35,168 nucleotides of DNA from a virus. The stretch is from IMG/VR virus record IMGVR_UViG_3300033148_001126, positions 1 to 35,168 of that record. One strand, 5' to 3'. The position numbers were made by a program, and so were the translations under genes. Below the pieces are notes generated by a model. The model was not told the origin of the DNA. It made no database searches and saw nothing but the letters and a program-made list of their open reading frames with translations. Below are positions 1-6,875 of the stretch, in pieces (position 1 is the first letter of the stretch; the number at the start of each line of letters is the position of its first letter).

Positions 1-2
1 GG

Positions 3-698
3 GTGATGATCTTCGGAGATTTACATTTCCCATATACTCATAAGGATGCACTACCCTTCCTATCCGCAGTAAAGGATACACTAGATCCTGATAGAGTGGT
101 TAACCTTGGGGATGAGATCGATAGTCATGCCTTAAGCTTTTATCCCTCTCACCCTGCCCTAGATAATGCTACTAGAGAGCTAAGGATAGGGCGTAAGAGG
201 ATAGTAGAATTAGTGGAGATGTTCCCTGAGTTAGTATGTGTATCTAGCAACCATACTGATAGGGTGTATCGACAGGCAAAGGCAGCAGGGATACCAAAGG
301 AGTTGATACTCCCATATCCTGAGATGCTAGGGGTAGAGGATTACAATTGGGTATGGAGTAAGGATAAAACTATTACATTACCCAACAAGACCCCTGTTCT
401 TCTATCCCACTACAAGGGAGGTAATGTATTACTTGCCTCTCAGAGAGCAGGTATGTCGTTGGTCCAGGGTCATGTGCATTCTAAAAGTAGTCTAGCTTAC
501 TGGGATAATGGAATACAGAATAACTTTGCAATGCAGTGTCCATCCTTAATTGATGATGCTAGCCCTGCCTTTGGGTATAATGTATCTCAACAGATCAGGC
601 CACAGCTAGGGGCTTGTGCTATTATAAATAGTCAGCCAGTATTAATCCCAATGAATTTAAAGAAGAGTGGACGATGGACAAAGACGATAAACATATGA
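3..698 (+). CDS. Calcineurin-like metallophosphoesterase
   Basis: Predicted two-metal phosphoesterase of 230-231 aa. The family motifs are visible in order: GDLH (D6, H8), GDEID (D37), SNH (N83, H84, in place of the usual GNHD), SHYK (H136) and GHVH (H157, H159). These residues normally ligate the two metals. The gene lies at the window edge. Either GTG at 3 or ATG at 6 could be the start, and the true start may be a few codons outside the window, although the first motif is already close to where family members begin. It opens a + strand nucleotide-metabolism cluster and overlaps the next gene by 25 bp. The substrate cannot be inferred; phage members act on phosphomonoesters, phosphodiesters or nucleic acid ends. 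Confident of the family, not of the role. Confidence 0.85.
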   Translation: MMIFGDLHFPYTHKDALPFLSAVKDTLDPDRVVNLGDEIDSHALSFYPSHPALDNATRELRIGRKRIVELVEMFPELVCVSSNHTDRVYRQAKAAGIPKELILPYPEMLGVEDYNWVWSKDKTITLPNKTPVLLSHYKGGNVLLASQRAGMSLVQGHVHSKSSLAYWDNGIQNNFAMQCPSLIDDASPAFGYNVSQQIRPQLGACAIINSQPVLIPMNLKKSGRWTKTINI

Positions 699-955
699 TT
701 AAACCCTTTCTTAATATTAGTCTAGCAGATATATATCTAACTGATGAGGTACAGTCCTTCTCACTGGCTTATGTAGGATATGAGGATGTGGAATCTTGCT
801 TACTAGGATTTACTAGGTTGACTTATATAGATGAGGTAGAGGAAGTTAAGTATATCTCTTACTCTGCTGATATCTTATACTTTACATATTGGCTGTATTG
901 TTTTAAGAGCATTTATAACCTCTTTACTAAAGGTAAGAATAAAGATGAAGAATAA
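674..955 (+). CDS. Hypothetical protein, 93 aa
   Basis: Not recognised. The N-terminal half is mixed. Residues about 66-85 are rich in aromatic and hydrophobic residues (Tyr, Phe, Trp, Leu), so a peripheral or single membrane segment is possible. The C-terminus is charged (KGKNKDEE). ATG 674 is chosen because an AAGAAGAG purine run precedes it. ATG 695 (residue 8) is an alternative that would nearly abolish the 25-bp overlap with the phosphoesterase gene. Its stop overlaps the start of the next gene by 11 bp, which suggests translational coupling. Confidence 0.6.
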   Translation: MDKDDKHMIKPFLNISLADIYLTDEVQSFSLAYVGYEDVESCLLGFTRLTYIDEVEEVKYISYSADILYFTYWLYCFKSIYNLFTKGKNKDEE

Positions 956-1484
956 CCCTTATGTTCCTGAGATGTGGTGTTGTACAGAAAAAGTATTTGA
1001 AGGAGCACCAGAGGATTCTATGAAACAGCAGGAAGTAGACTCTTATAAGAAGATGATGGAGTTAGGAGAGAGAATAGATAAAAGTCGACAAGAGGGTAGA
1101 GATCATAATAATAATAAGGGAGCTGTTGTTTGGGCCAATGATGCTTTGGCTAATATAAATCCTTGTAAGGATGTTGTCCTTAAGTATGATACAGGTAAAA
1201 CTATGCATCATCTAGTTCCAATGGATTGTATTACTGGAGTAGCAAAAGTACTGACCTTTGGAGCTAGAAAGTATAGGGCTAATAGTTGGCAAGGTGTAGA
1301 GCCTGAGAGATATTTTTCAGCTGGTCAACGACACCTTGAAGCTATTGCTAATGGGGAAGAGTTAGATTCAGAGAGTAATATACATCATGCCTTTCATTAT
1401 CTATGTAATGCAGTATTTATTACTTGGAACCTTATTAGAGGAAACAATGGTTGGCTAAAGGAGATGTATCAAGGAGGAGAGTAA
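945..1484 (+). CDS. dATP/dGTP diphosphohydrolase-like protein (DUF5664 type)
   Basis: 179 aa. The C-terminal 100 residues match the pattern I know from the phage family once called DUF5664, now named dATP/dGTP diphosphohydrolase N-terminal domain. The pattern runs KYDTGK, then VLTFGARKYRANSW, then RHLEAIANGEELD, ESNIHHAFHYL and a hydrophobic end. The Arg-His, Glu and His-His positions are the likely functional ones. The first 60 residues are charged and poorly conserved looking. The likely role is hydrolysis of purine dNTPs to dNMP, shaping the precursor pool together with the dUTPase and ribonucleotide reductase nearby. The family is inferred from memory of motifs, and substrate specificity is not shown by the sequence. 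The stop codon overlaps the next ATG (TAATG). Confidence 0.65.
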   Translation: MKNNPYVPEMWCCTEKVFEGAPEDSMKQQEVDSYKKMMELGERIDKSRQEGRDHNNNKGAVVWANDALANINPCKDVVLKYDTGKTMHHLVPMDCITGVAKVLTFGARKYRANSWQGVEPERYFSAGQRHLEAIANGEELDSESNIHHAFHYLCNAVFITWNLIRGNNGWLKEMYQGGE

Positions 1485-1750
1485 TGAGTAGTGTATCATC
1501 AAAATTGATACAGCTTGTATATAGAATAGATATGGCAAATATTCCAAAAAGTAATCTAGCATTAAAGATTAACATGAGGGAGTTTAAGGAGCTTCAAGGT
1601 GGGTTAGTTTTATACAACTTTCCTCACAGTAAGGATAATATGTTTGATGATATGAATTTAGTTGTGGTTGAGGATGAAGAAGATAAACTGAAGAAGGAAG
1701 TAAGTAATCTTAAATCTAAGATAAGTAGGCTTAGGGAGATACTTCGATGA
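1484..1750 (+). CDS. Hypothetical protein with C-terminal coiled coil, 88 aa
   Basis: Not recognised. The ATG at 1484 is preferred over the upstream in-frame ATG at 1451. It is preceded by a strong AAGGAGGAGA ribosome binding site and forms a TAATG overlap with the stop of the upstream gene. The last 30 residues (from about VVVEDEEDKL) are heptad-like and rich in Glu, Lys, Leu and Ser, consistent with a short coiled coil that could mediate oligomerisation. The stop overlaps by 4 bp the ATG (1747) from which the dUTPase reading frame originally started. Confidence 0.6.
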   Translation: MSSVSSKLIQLVYRIDMANIPKSNLALKINMREFKELQGGLVLYNFPHSKDNMFDDMNLVVVEDEEDKLKKEVSNLKSKISRLREILR

Positions 1751-2206
1751 CCCGATGGCTAAAATATCTGAAAGTCAGAGAGGGAGTACCAACCCCCAAG
1801 TATCAGACAGAAGGATCAGCAGACAGAAGGATCAGCAGGGTTTGATCTTAGTGCTATGATAGATGGCCCATTGATCCTCTATGCTGGATGCATTGAGATG
1901 ATCCCTACTGGACTAGCTATCCAATTACCTAATAGGATGTTTGAAGGGCAGGTTAGGCCAAGGAGTGGATTAGCAATCAAGTATGGTATTACAGTAGTTA
2001 ATAGTCCGGGAACTATAGACTCTGATTATACTGGAGAGATTAAGGTAGGATTAATTAACCTTAGTAATGATGCTTATAAGATTATACCTGGGGACAGGAT
2101 TGCACAATTGGTTGTGTGTCCTATTCATCCTTGTATCTTAAAAGAAATGGAGGATTTAGATGACACAGATAGAGGGTCAAACGGATTTGGTAGTAGTGGA
2201 ATATAA
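1747..2206 (+). pseudogene. dut: dUTPase (dut) split by a 16-bp tandem duplication
   Basis: All five trimeric dUTPase motifs are present: motif 1 AGFDLSA (1835-1855), motif 2 PRSGLA, motif 3 GTIDSDYTGEIKVGLIN, motif 4 GDRIAQLVV and motif 5 RGSNGFGSSG. They lie in two reading frames. From ATG 1747 the frame reads MTRWLKYLKVREGVPTPKYQ and on to QTEGSA, then hits TGA at 1843-1845. The rest is in the +1 frame. The break is caused by two perfect copies of CAGACAGAAGGATCAG at 1804-1819 and 1820-1835. Deleting one copy restores a 147-aa protein of normal dUTPase length. As it stands, only ATG 1856 could start the 116-aa remainder. That start has no ribosome binding site, and the product would lack motif 1, whose Asp helps hold magnesium and substrate. 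It is either a true mutation or an assembly error. Confidence 0.9.
1804..1835. repeat. 16-bp perfect tandem duplication inside dut
   Basis: CAGACAGAAGGATCAG occurs twice head to tail with no mismatch and no spacer. Sixteen is not a multiple of three, so the duplication shifts the dUTPase frame by +1. The final CAG is followed by another CAG, so the repeat boundary is ambiguous by a few bases. Slipped-strand replication or misassembly would both produce this. Confidence 0.95.
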
Positions 2207-2402
2207 AGAGATACCAGCTATTACTTTAATGAGGAGTCCTAAGAGAGCATATGATGAGGATTTTGATGAATATAAGCAGGAGATGAAGGTAATGAAGAAG
2301 GCACAGAAAGCTATTAGCTGCTATGGAGTTACCGCTGCTACCTTAACTTGTGAAGTAGATCTTAAAGATAATATCTTAGGGGTGGCTAGATATCATGGCT
2401 AA
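2160..2402 (+). CDS. Hypothetical protein, 80 aa
   Basis: Not recognised. It starts inside the last 47 bp of the dUTPase frame. The ATG at 2160 is supported by GGAGG seven bases upstream (AATGGAGGATTTAG before the ATG). The middle of the protein is acidic then basic (DEDFDEYKQEMKVMKKAQK), probably helical. The C-terminus resembles a short beta hairpin (LTCEVDLKDN). The first 15 residues are read from the codons of dUTPase motif 5, so both proteins constrain this sequence. The stop overlaps the next small gene by 8 bp. Confidence 0.6.
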   Translation: MTQIEGQTDLVVVEYKEIPAITLMRSPKRAYDEDFDEYKQEMKVMKKAQKAISCYGVTAATLTCEVDLKDNILGVARYHG

Positions 2403-2559
2403 GGATAATAAACAATGCTGTGCTAATGCTTGTGTATTCTACCAAGGAGATAAGAAGACTAGGTGTTGGGTATGTTCACTAGGTTTAGAGAGAAAAGAAC
2501 ATACTGATATTAATCCATGCTTTAACTATGAGAAAGAGGTAAGGGAGTTTATTAAATGA
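2395..2559 (+). CDS. Small cysteine-rich protein, 54 aa
   Basis: A 54-residue ORF beginning MAKDNKQCCANAC and containing CWVCSLGLERKEH and NPCFNY. Six cysteines (8, 9, 13, 24, 27 and one near 42) suggest a small zinc-binding or disulfide-rich fold; the CxxC pair at 24-27 and the upstream CCxxxC are the likely ligands. It fills exactly the gap between two other genes. Its ATG lies within the previous gene's end (8-bp overlap), and its TGA overlaps the next ATG (ATGA). This packing is the main evidence that it is real. Function unknown. Confidence 0.6.
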   Translation: MAKDNKQCCANACVFYQGDKKTRCWVCSLGLERKEHTDINPCFNYEKEVREFIK

Positions 2560-2783
2560 GATACTCTTATACTTGTGATAAATGTGGGGCTACCTTTGAG
2601 GAGGATCTGCTTATTAAAGATAGGGATGGCCCCTGTAAAGGGCTCTGTGGTATCTGTGATGGGGTTATTCTTAGAGACGTAGGTAATGGTGGATTTAAAT
2701 TACTTGGCAGAGGGTGGGCCTCAGATAATTATTCTACCTACCTTGGTGATACCCCTGCCTTTAAAAGGGGTTATGGAGGATAG
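2556..2783 (+). CDS. FmdB-like zinc ribbon protein, 75 aa
   Basis: Starts MRYSYTCDKCGATFEE with a CxxC knuckle, followed by a second pair, CGICDG. This is the arrangement of the FmdB-type regulatory zinc ribbon. It then ends in GGFKLLGRGWASDNY, the conserved tail of phage members of this group. It probably binds zinc and may contact nucleic acid or protein. Its start is in an ATGA overlap with the preceding small gene, and the next gene begins one base after its stop, so the three small genes are probably co-translated. Confident of the zinc ribbon, not of the function. Confidence 0.7.
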   Translation: MRYSYTCDKCGATFEEDLLIKDRDGPCKGLCGICDGVILRDVGNGGFKLLGRGWASDNYSTYLGDTPAFKRGYGG

Positions 2784-2987
2784 ATGGCAGAGGGTAAGAT
2801 AAAGAGGAATATAATTAAATGTTTATTCTGTGAGGATATTATTGAGTCTACACATGTGCATGATTATATAGAATGTAAGTGTGGGACTGTAGCTGTTGAT
2901 GGTGGGGTTGATTATCTTAGGAGAATGTGGCCCCCATATACATTAGCTGAAATCTGTTATGAAGAGATGAGTGAGTTTCATGATTAA
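2784..2987 (+). CDS. Small zinc-finger-like phage protein, 67 aa
   Basis: Contains KCLFCEDIIESTHVHDY, then ECKCGTVAVDGGVDYLRR. This is a CxxC pair followed by CxC, with two histidines between, a layout I associate with a widespread family of small phage proteins of unknown function. The four cysteines probably bind one zinc. It starts immediately after the zinc ribbon gene, with GGAGG near the end of that gene serving as ribosome binding site. Its last codons overlap the start of the ribonucleotide reductase gene. Confidence 0.65.
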   Translation: MAEGKIKRNIIKCLFCEDIIESTHVHDYIECKCGTVAVDGGVDYLRRMWPPYTLAEICYEEMSEFHD

Positions 2988-4869
2988 GGATGTGTACGAG
3001 GATTACATTTATCTTAGTAAGTATGCTAGGTGGCTAGAAGACAAAGGCAGGAGAGAGACTTGGGAGGAAACAGTAGATAGATTAATATCCTTCTTATCTA
3101 CTAAGGTTCCAGAGAACCTAAAGGAGGTGCTACATACGAAGATAGCAGATGCTATCCTTAATAAAGATATCATGCCCTCTATGAGGCTTATGATGACTGC
3201 TGGCAAGGCAGCAGAAAGATGTAATACAGTAGCCTACAATTGTGCTGGAATCGCTGTAGATACTCCTAGAGTCTTCGATGAGGTCTTCTATATACTTATG
3301 GGCGGATCTGGAGTAGGGTTCTCAGTAGAGAGGCAGTATATTAACAAGCTATCTACCATAGCAGAGGACTTCTATGAGACTGATACAATTATTAAAGTTC
3401 AAGATTCTAGGACCGGATGGGCTAAAGCGCTTAAAGAACTTATCGCTCTTTTGTATAATGGTGATATTCCCAAGTTTGATGTTAACAAGGTTCGTAGCGC
3501 CGGCCAGCGTCTCAAGACTATGGGAGGTAGAGCTAGTGGGCCTGATCCACTGGTTAAGTTATTCGACTATGCTATTATTTTGTTTAAGAAAGCAGCAGGG
3601 AGGAAACTAAATAGCCTTGAATGTCATGATTTAATTTGCACTATTGCTGATACTGTTATTGTGGGTGGTGTCAGGAGATCCGCGTGTATTAGTTTTAGTA
3701 ACCTTACTGATGATAGAATGCGCAGAGCTAAGTCTGGTCAGTGGTGGATAGAGAATCCAGAGAGAGCACTATCTAATAATAGTATAATGTTTACGGAGAA
3801 ACCTGATCTTGAAAGTTACACCAAAGAATGGCGAAGTATATATAAGTCAAAGAGTGGAGAGAGGGGTATAGTAAATCAAGAGGCGCTAAAGAGTAAGGTA
3901 GGTGATACAGATTATGATGGAGAGTATCTTTTAAATCCTTGTGCGGAAGCCATTCTCAGGGATTCAGGTGGGTTTTGCAACTTAAGTGAGGTTATTATTA
4001 GACCAAAAGATACATTAGATACACTTAAGGATAAGGTCAGACTTGCAACAATACTTGGAACTATACAATCCACTCTTACTAATTTTAAATATCTTAGAAA
4101 AGTATGGACAGATAATGCTGAGGAAGAAAGATTACTAGGTGTATCCTTAACTGGTATTATGGATCATGCTATAATGTCTGGAGATGTGACTAACGATATA
4201 GATGGTAAGACAATAAAAGATTATTTATTGTTGCTTAAAGATAAAGCATGGACAACTAATCAAGAGGTTGCTAAAGTACTGGATATTGAACCATCTCGTC
4301 AGCTGACATTGATTAAGCCATCAGGTACAGTGTCTCAATTGGTAGGATGTTCCAGTGGCATCCACCCTCGCTATAGTAAGCATTATCAAAGGACGATAGC
4401 ACAGGATATAAAAGATCCTCTATCCTTATTGATGATAGATCAAGGTATTCCATACAATCAGGTTGGAGAGAAGTATTACTTTTATTTCCCAATGGAATCT
4501 CCTAAACATAGTATATTACAGAAAGATATAGATGCTATCCAGCAACTAGAGTTATGGAAAATCTATAGAGACTATTGGTGCGATGGGAATCCCTCTCAAA
4601 CTATTTATTATACTGATGATACCTTCTTAGCAGTACAAGACTGGGTATGGAAGAATTGGGACTCAATTGGTGGACTCTCCTTCTTCCCTATCTCGGATCA
4701 TATTTATGATAAAGCACCTTATAAGGAGATAAATGAGGAAGAGTATAAAGGACTGGTATCCTCTTTTCCTGCTAGTATTGATTGGAGTCTGCTTAATGGA
4801 TATGAGCAAGAAGATGGAACCACAAACAGTCATGAAATCAGTTGTGGTGGAGGACAGTGTGAGTTATAG
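2971..4869 (+). CDS. nrdJ: Adenosylcobalamin-dependent ribonucleoside-triphosphate reductase (class II)
   Basis: 632 aa, related to the monomeric B12-dependent reductase of Lactobacillus leichmannii (739 aa). It reduces NTPs to dNTPs through a thiyl radical made by adenosylcobalamin, without oxygen. Visible active-site features are NPCAE (322-326, radical Cys324 and Glu326), GGFC (Cys336), a likely substrate-proximal cysteine in YNCAG (Cys91), GGSGVGFSVER near 111-121, and the C-terminal redox pair CGGGQC (625 and 630) that receives electrons from thioredoxin. No separate small subunit is needed. The start is GTG 2971 or ATG 2980; GTG has GAAGAG just upstream. The protein is shorter than the L. 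leichmannii enzyme, as is common in phages, but all key residues are retained, so it should be active if the host supplies or salvages B12. Confidence 0.93.
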   Translation: MSFMIKDVYEDYIYLSKYARWLEDKGRRETWEETVDRLISFLSTKVPENLKEVLHTKIADAILNKDIMPSMRLMMTAGKAAERCNTVAYNCAGIAVDTPRVFDEVFYILMGGSGVGFSVERQYINKLSTIAEDFYETDTIIKVQDSRTGWAKALKELIALLYNGDIPKFDVNKVRSAGQRLKTMGGRASGPDPLVKLFDYAIILFKKAAGRKLNSLECHDLICTIADTVIVGGVRRSACISFSNLTDDRMRRAKSGQWWIENPERALSNNSIMFTEKPDLESYTKEWRSIYKSKSGERGIVNQEALKSKVGDTDYDGEYLLNPCAEAILRDSGGFCNLSEVIIRPKDTLDTLKDKVRLATILGTIQSTLTNFKYLRKVWTDNAEEERLLGVSLTGIMDHAIMSGDVTNDIDGKTIKDYLLLLKDKAWTTNQEVAKVLDIEPSRQLTLIKPSGTVSQLVGCSSGIHPRYSKHYQRTIAQDIKDPLSLLMIDQGIPYNQVGEKYYFYFPMESPKHSILQKDIDAIQQLELWKIYRDYWCDGNPSQTIYYTDDTFLAVQDWVWKNWDSIGGLSFFPISDHIYDKAPYKEINEEEYKGLVSSFPASIDWSLLNGYEQEDGTTNSHEISCGGGQCEL

Positions 4870-5416
4870 CCTAGATCCTTGGGATCTACCACCAATTAAA
4901 CCGAGGGTAGTAATAGATAAAACTGAGGGAAGGAGATTACAGAAATTCCTTATGGGAATTAATACAAGAAATCTAAGAGATTTAATAATAAATGTATTGA
5001 CAGATGTAGGACTATACTCTGAAGATACTGAGGAGCTGTTGATGTTAACAGCAGCAGTAGAGAGTAACTTAGGTCACTACTTAAATCAGAATGGAGGGGG
5101 TCCAGCAAGGGGAATCTTTCAGATGGAGCCCACTACAGAGCAGGACATCTTTGATAACTATTTAGTATATAACCCTTCCTTACTTAAGAAGGTAAGAGAG
5201 TATCAAGGATTATTCCCTGAGAAAGAGATGGTATATAATCTTGCTTATCAGATTATTATGGCCAGGATACACTATCTAAGAGTGCCGGAGAGACTACCTT
5301 CTACTGATGATATAGAAGGAGTAGCTGACTATTGGAAGAGATATTACAATACCTATAAGGGTAAGGGTACAGTGGAGAAAGCAGTAAAGAAGTATATCAC
5401 TTATGTGAGTGATTAA
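4859..5416 (+). CDS. Transglycosylase/lysozyme-like lysis protein
   Basis: The conserved segment LTAAVESNLGHYLNQ followed by GGPARGIFQMEP resembles lytic transglycosylase/lysozyme-like domains of phages: the Glu of AAVES is the likely catalytic acid and GIFQMEP the following substrate-binding turn. The start is uncertain. GTG 4859 is preferred because GGAGG lies six bases upstream and the overlap with the reductase is only 11 bp (185 aa). ATG 4796 (GGAG upstream), 4814 and 4832 are alternatives. A more upstream ATG (4733) would add a hydrophobic stretch but is deep in the reductase frame. No convincing signal peptide with the chosen start, so export would need a holin or similar. It is the last gene before the terminator, and converges with the lysis-like cluster on the other strand. 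Confidence 0.65.
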   Translation: MSYSLDPWDLPPIKPRVVIDKTEGRRLQKFLMGINTRNLRDLIINVLTDVGLYSEDTEELLMLTAAVESNLGHYLNQNGGGPARGIFQMEPTTEQDIFDNYLVYNPSLLKKVREYQGLFPEKEMVYNLAYQIIMARIHYLRVPERLPSTDDIEGVADYWKRYYNTYKGKGTVEKAVKKYITYVSD

Positions 5417-5422
5417 ATAAAT

Positions 5423-5463
5423 AAGGCCCTAAAGGAGAAATCCAATAGGGCCTTTCTTGTTTC
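5423..5463. terminator. Bidirectional intrinsic terminator
   Basis: A perfect 9-bp stem, AAGGCCCTA (5423-5431) with TAGGGCCTT (5446-5454), encloses a 14-nt loop. It is followed on the + strand by TTTCTTGTTT and on the - strand by TTATTTATTT. It sits exactly between the converging + strand metabolism genes and - strand late genes, so it can end transcription from both sides. Confidence 0.9.
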
Positions 5464-5465
5464 TA

Positions 5466-5807
5466 CTACTTACCCTCCCAGAAAGCAGGGCCACCTAGAT
5501 GAACTACAGCTTCATAGTACTTCAAGGCTCTCCTCCTCCTAAACCAAATCAAGTAACCTCCTTCCCCCTCAATAATCCTAAGCATATTATTTAAGAAGAC
5601 TCTATCTGCTTCCTCCTTCTCCTTTAAGGATACACCAAAGTGATACATCCAATCATGGATCTTACAGGCTTCCTTGATACTTAGTCCGTAAACAGTATCG
5701 GGTACAAAATCAAACTTAGCTTTACTACTTCCACACCCATTACAGATTAAGGCTAGATCAATAGGGTGTGCATCTTCATAAGATTGTGGTGAGTATAATT
5801 TAATCAT
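5466..5807 (-). CDS. Phospholipase A2-like small protein, 113 aa
   Basis: Residues 46-55 read EACKIHDWMY, matching the CxxHD-x-x-Y active-site helix of phospholipase A2 folds (Cys48, His51, Asp52). They are preceded by CNGCG (22-26), which could correspond to a calcium loop or disulfide, and by FVPDTVYGLS. A basic stretch WFRRRRALKYY follows at about 88-98. In secreted PLA2 the His-Asp pair activates water to cleave the sn-2 ester. If active here, it could damage host membranes at lysis or on entry. It is the last gene of the - strand late operon, next to a lipoprotein and a coiled-coil/TM protein. It has no signal peptide of its own. The PLA2 relationship rests on this motif alone. Confidence 0.55.
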   Translation of the reverse strand: MIKLYSPQSYEDAHPIDLALICNGCGSSKAKFDFVPDTVYGLSIKEACKIHDWMYHFGVSLKEKEEADRVFLNNMLRIIEGEGGYLIWFRRRRALKYYEAVVHLGGPAFWEGK

Positions 5808-6030
5808 CTGCCTTACCTATAGCATATACCTTTAAAACGTCTTCCATAATACTAGGACGACCTCTACGATCAATCAATACCTTAGTACCATCAGGCTCTT
5901 GAATCTCTATTAGAGTACCACTAATGACCTCAGAGGAGTACACCCTGCCATCGTCCATTACTACTCTCTGCTCTGGCGTATACAACGAGCAGGAAGATAA
6001 TAGTAGCAGAGGTAATATTAATATTCTCAT
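5800..6030 (-). CDS. Small lipoprotein, 76 aa (possible outer-membrane lysis component)
   Basis: The N-terminus MRILILPLLLLSSCS is a lipoprotein signal peptide with lipobox LSSC (11-14) and predicted lipidated Cys14. The mature part of about 62 residues (YTPEQRVVMDDGRVYSS and onward) looks like a short beta-rich domain. The position in a lysis-like cluster suggests an outer-membrane spanin-type role (o-spanin/Rz1). However, it is not proline-rich like Rz1 and no clear inner-membrane spanin partner is present, so the assignment is tentative. It overlaps the PLA2-like gene by 8 bp and the upstream gene by 1 bp, indicating coupled translation. Confidence 0.65.
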   Translation of the reverse strand: MRILILPLLLLSSCSLYTPEQRVVMDDGRVYSSEVISGTLIEIQEPDGTKVLIDRRGRPSIMEDVLKVYAIGKADD

Positions 6031-6344
6031 TAACTCACCATAACCTTAAATAATAATAAAACTAGGGGAACAAGTACACTAATAGCACCAACCATCTTCC
6101 AAGTGAATATCCTAAGATTGTCTATCTTAATATCTTGTTCCCTATCCTTAATCTCCTGATGTTCCTCTAGTTTGTCTATCTTTGTGTGAAGTCTCTCCAC
6201 ATTCTTCATAGACTCAATTAGTTTAACAGTAGTCATCTTTAATTGATTCTGCCCCTTAAGTAAAAGACCGTTCATCTCCTTCAACTCTTTAACTGCCTCT
6301 ACAATATAGAGGTGAGAGGCACATGTTTCACTGTCACATTTCAT
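6030..6344 (-). CDS. Coiled-coil protein with C-terminal membrane segment (XhlA/holin-like)
   Basis: 104 aa. Residues about 12-78 form a long heptad-rich helix (VKELKEMNGLLLK and later IDKLEEHQEIKDREQDIKIDNL). It ends in one hydrophobic segment at 82-103 (KMVGAISVLVPLVLLLF). This layout, a cytoplasmic coiled coil then one C-terminal TM helix, resembles the haemolysin-like XhlA proteins found in phage lysis cassettes. An i-spanin would have the membrane segment at the N-terminus, so that role does not fit. It could be a holin, a holin partner or an antiholin. Confidence 0.6.
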   Translation of the reverse strand: MKCDSETCASHLYIVEAVKELKEMNGLLLKGQNQLKMTTVKLIESMKNVERLHTKIDKLEEHQEIKDREQDIKIDNLRIFTWKMVGAISVLVPLVLLLFKVMVS

Positions 6345-6872
6345 CTATTCATACCCCTTTACCACTGCCCAGAAATCAGTACACCTTTGCTCAGTAGTAC
6401 CAGTATTGTGTCTAACACCTATAATCAAATTATTTATCCAAGTAGTTGTCTGTACCCCCCATCCCCAGGAATAAGATGTCATAGTTATTGTCAGGTCATT
6501 ACTTGAGACTGTTCCACCAGCAAGTCTACCTATGTTAGCGGCTCCCCCTACTGCAAGTCCACATCTATGATACACCGTAACGTCAGTGATGGTTGTCAGT
6601 GTAGTATCTTCCATTGTGAATAGCCTATCACCAGTGATAATAGTCTCATAAATATACGTGCTATCAGAGTCATCATTTACATCAGTCTCATCTGTAGTTG
6701 CGTCATTCCAAGATGTACCTGAACTCTCCCCATCTGGACGAAGAGTTTCTGTAATCAATGTAGGTCCACCCTCCCCTGTAACGACAGGCATTAGTTGTGT
6801 TATCGTTACACCTAAACATTGATTAACCCAAAGAGCATGAATTAATACTGTATAAAATAATATTTTTATCAT
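6345..6872 (-). CDS. Exported tail-region protein of unknown function, 175 aa
   Basis: The N-terminus MIKILFYTVLIHALWVNQCLG looks like a Sec signal peptide. The rest is a beta-rich domain: RPDGESSGTSWND, then DDSDSTYIYE, then TTLTTITDVTVYHRC, with many Thr and Ser. This resembles a jelly-roll-like domain often encoded beside phage tail fibre genes, where it may bind a surface polymer, but I cannot name a family. It follows the 1205-aa fibre gene by 3 bp and precedes the lysis-like genes without a gap. The signal peptide is unusual for a virion protein. Confidence 0.5.
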   Translation of the reverse strand: MIKILFYTVLIHALWVNQCLGVTITQLMPVVTGEGGPTLITETLRPDGESSGTSWNDATTDETDVNDDSDSTYIYETIITGDRLFTMEDTTLTTITDVTVYHRCGLAVGGAANIGRLAGGTVSSNDLTITMTSYSWGWGVQTTTWINNLIIGVRHNTGTTEQRCTDFWAVVKGYE

Positions 6873-6875
6873 AAA

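Noticed and set aside
4733-4858. Upstream extension of the transglycosylase-like gene with a hydrophobic N-terminus
   Set aside because: It would overlap the essential C-terminal end of the reductase by 137 bp, has no good ribosome binding site at 4733, and the hydrophobic stretch can be explained as an out-of-frame reading of the reductase codons.
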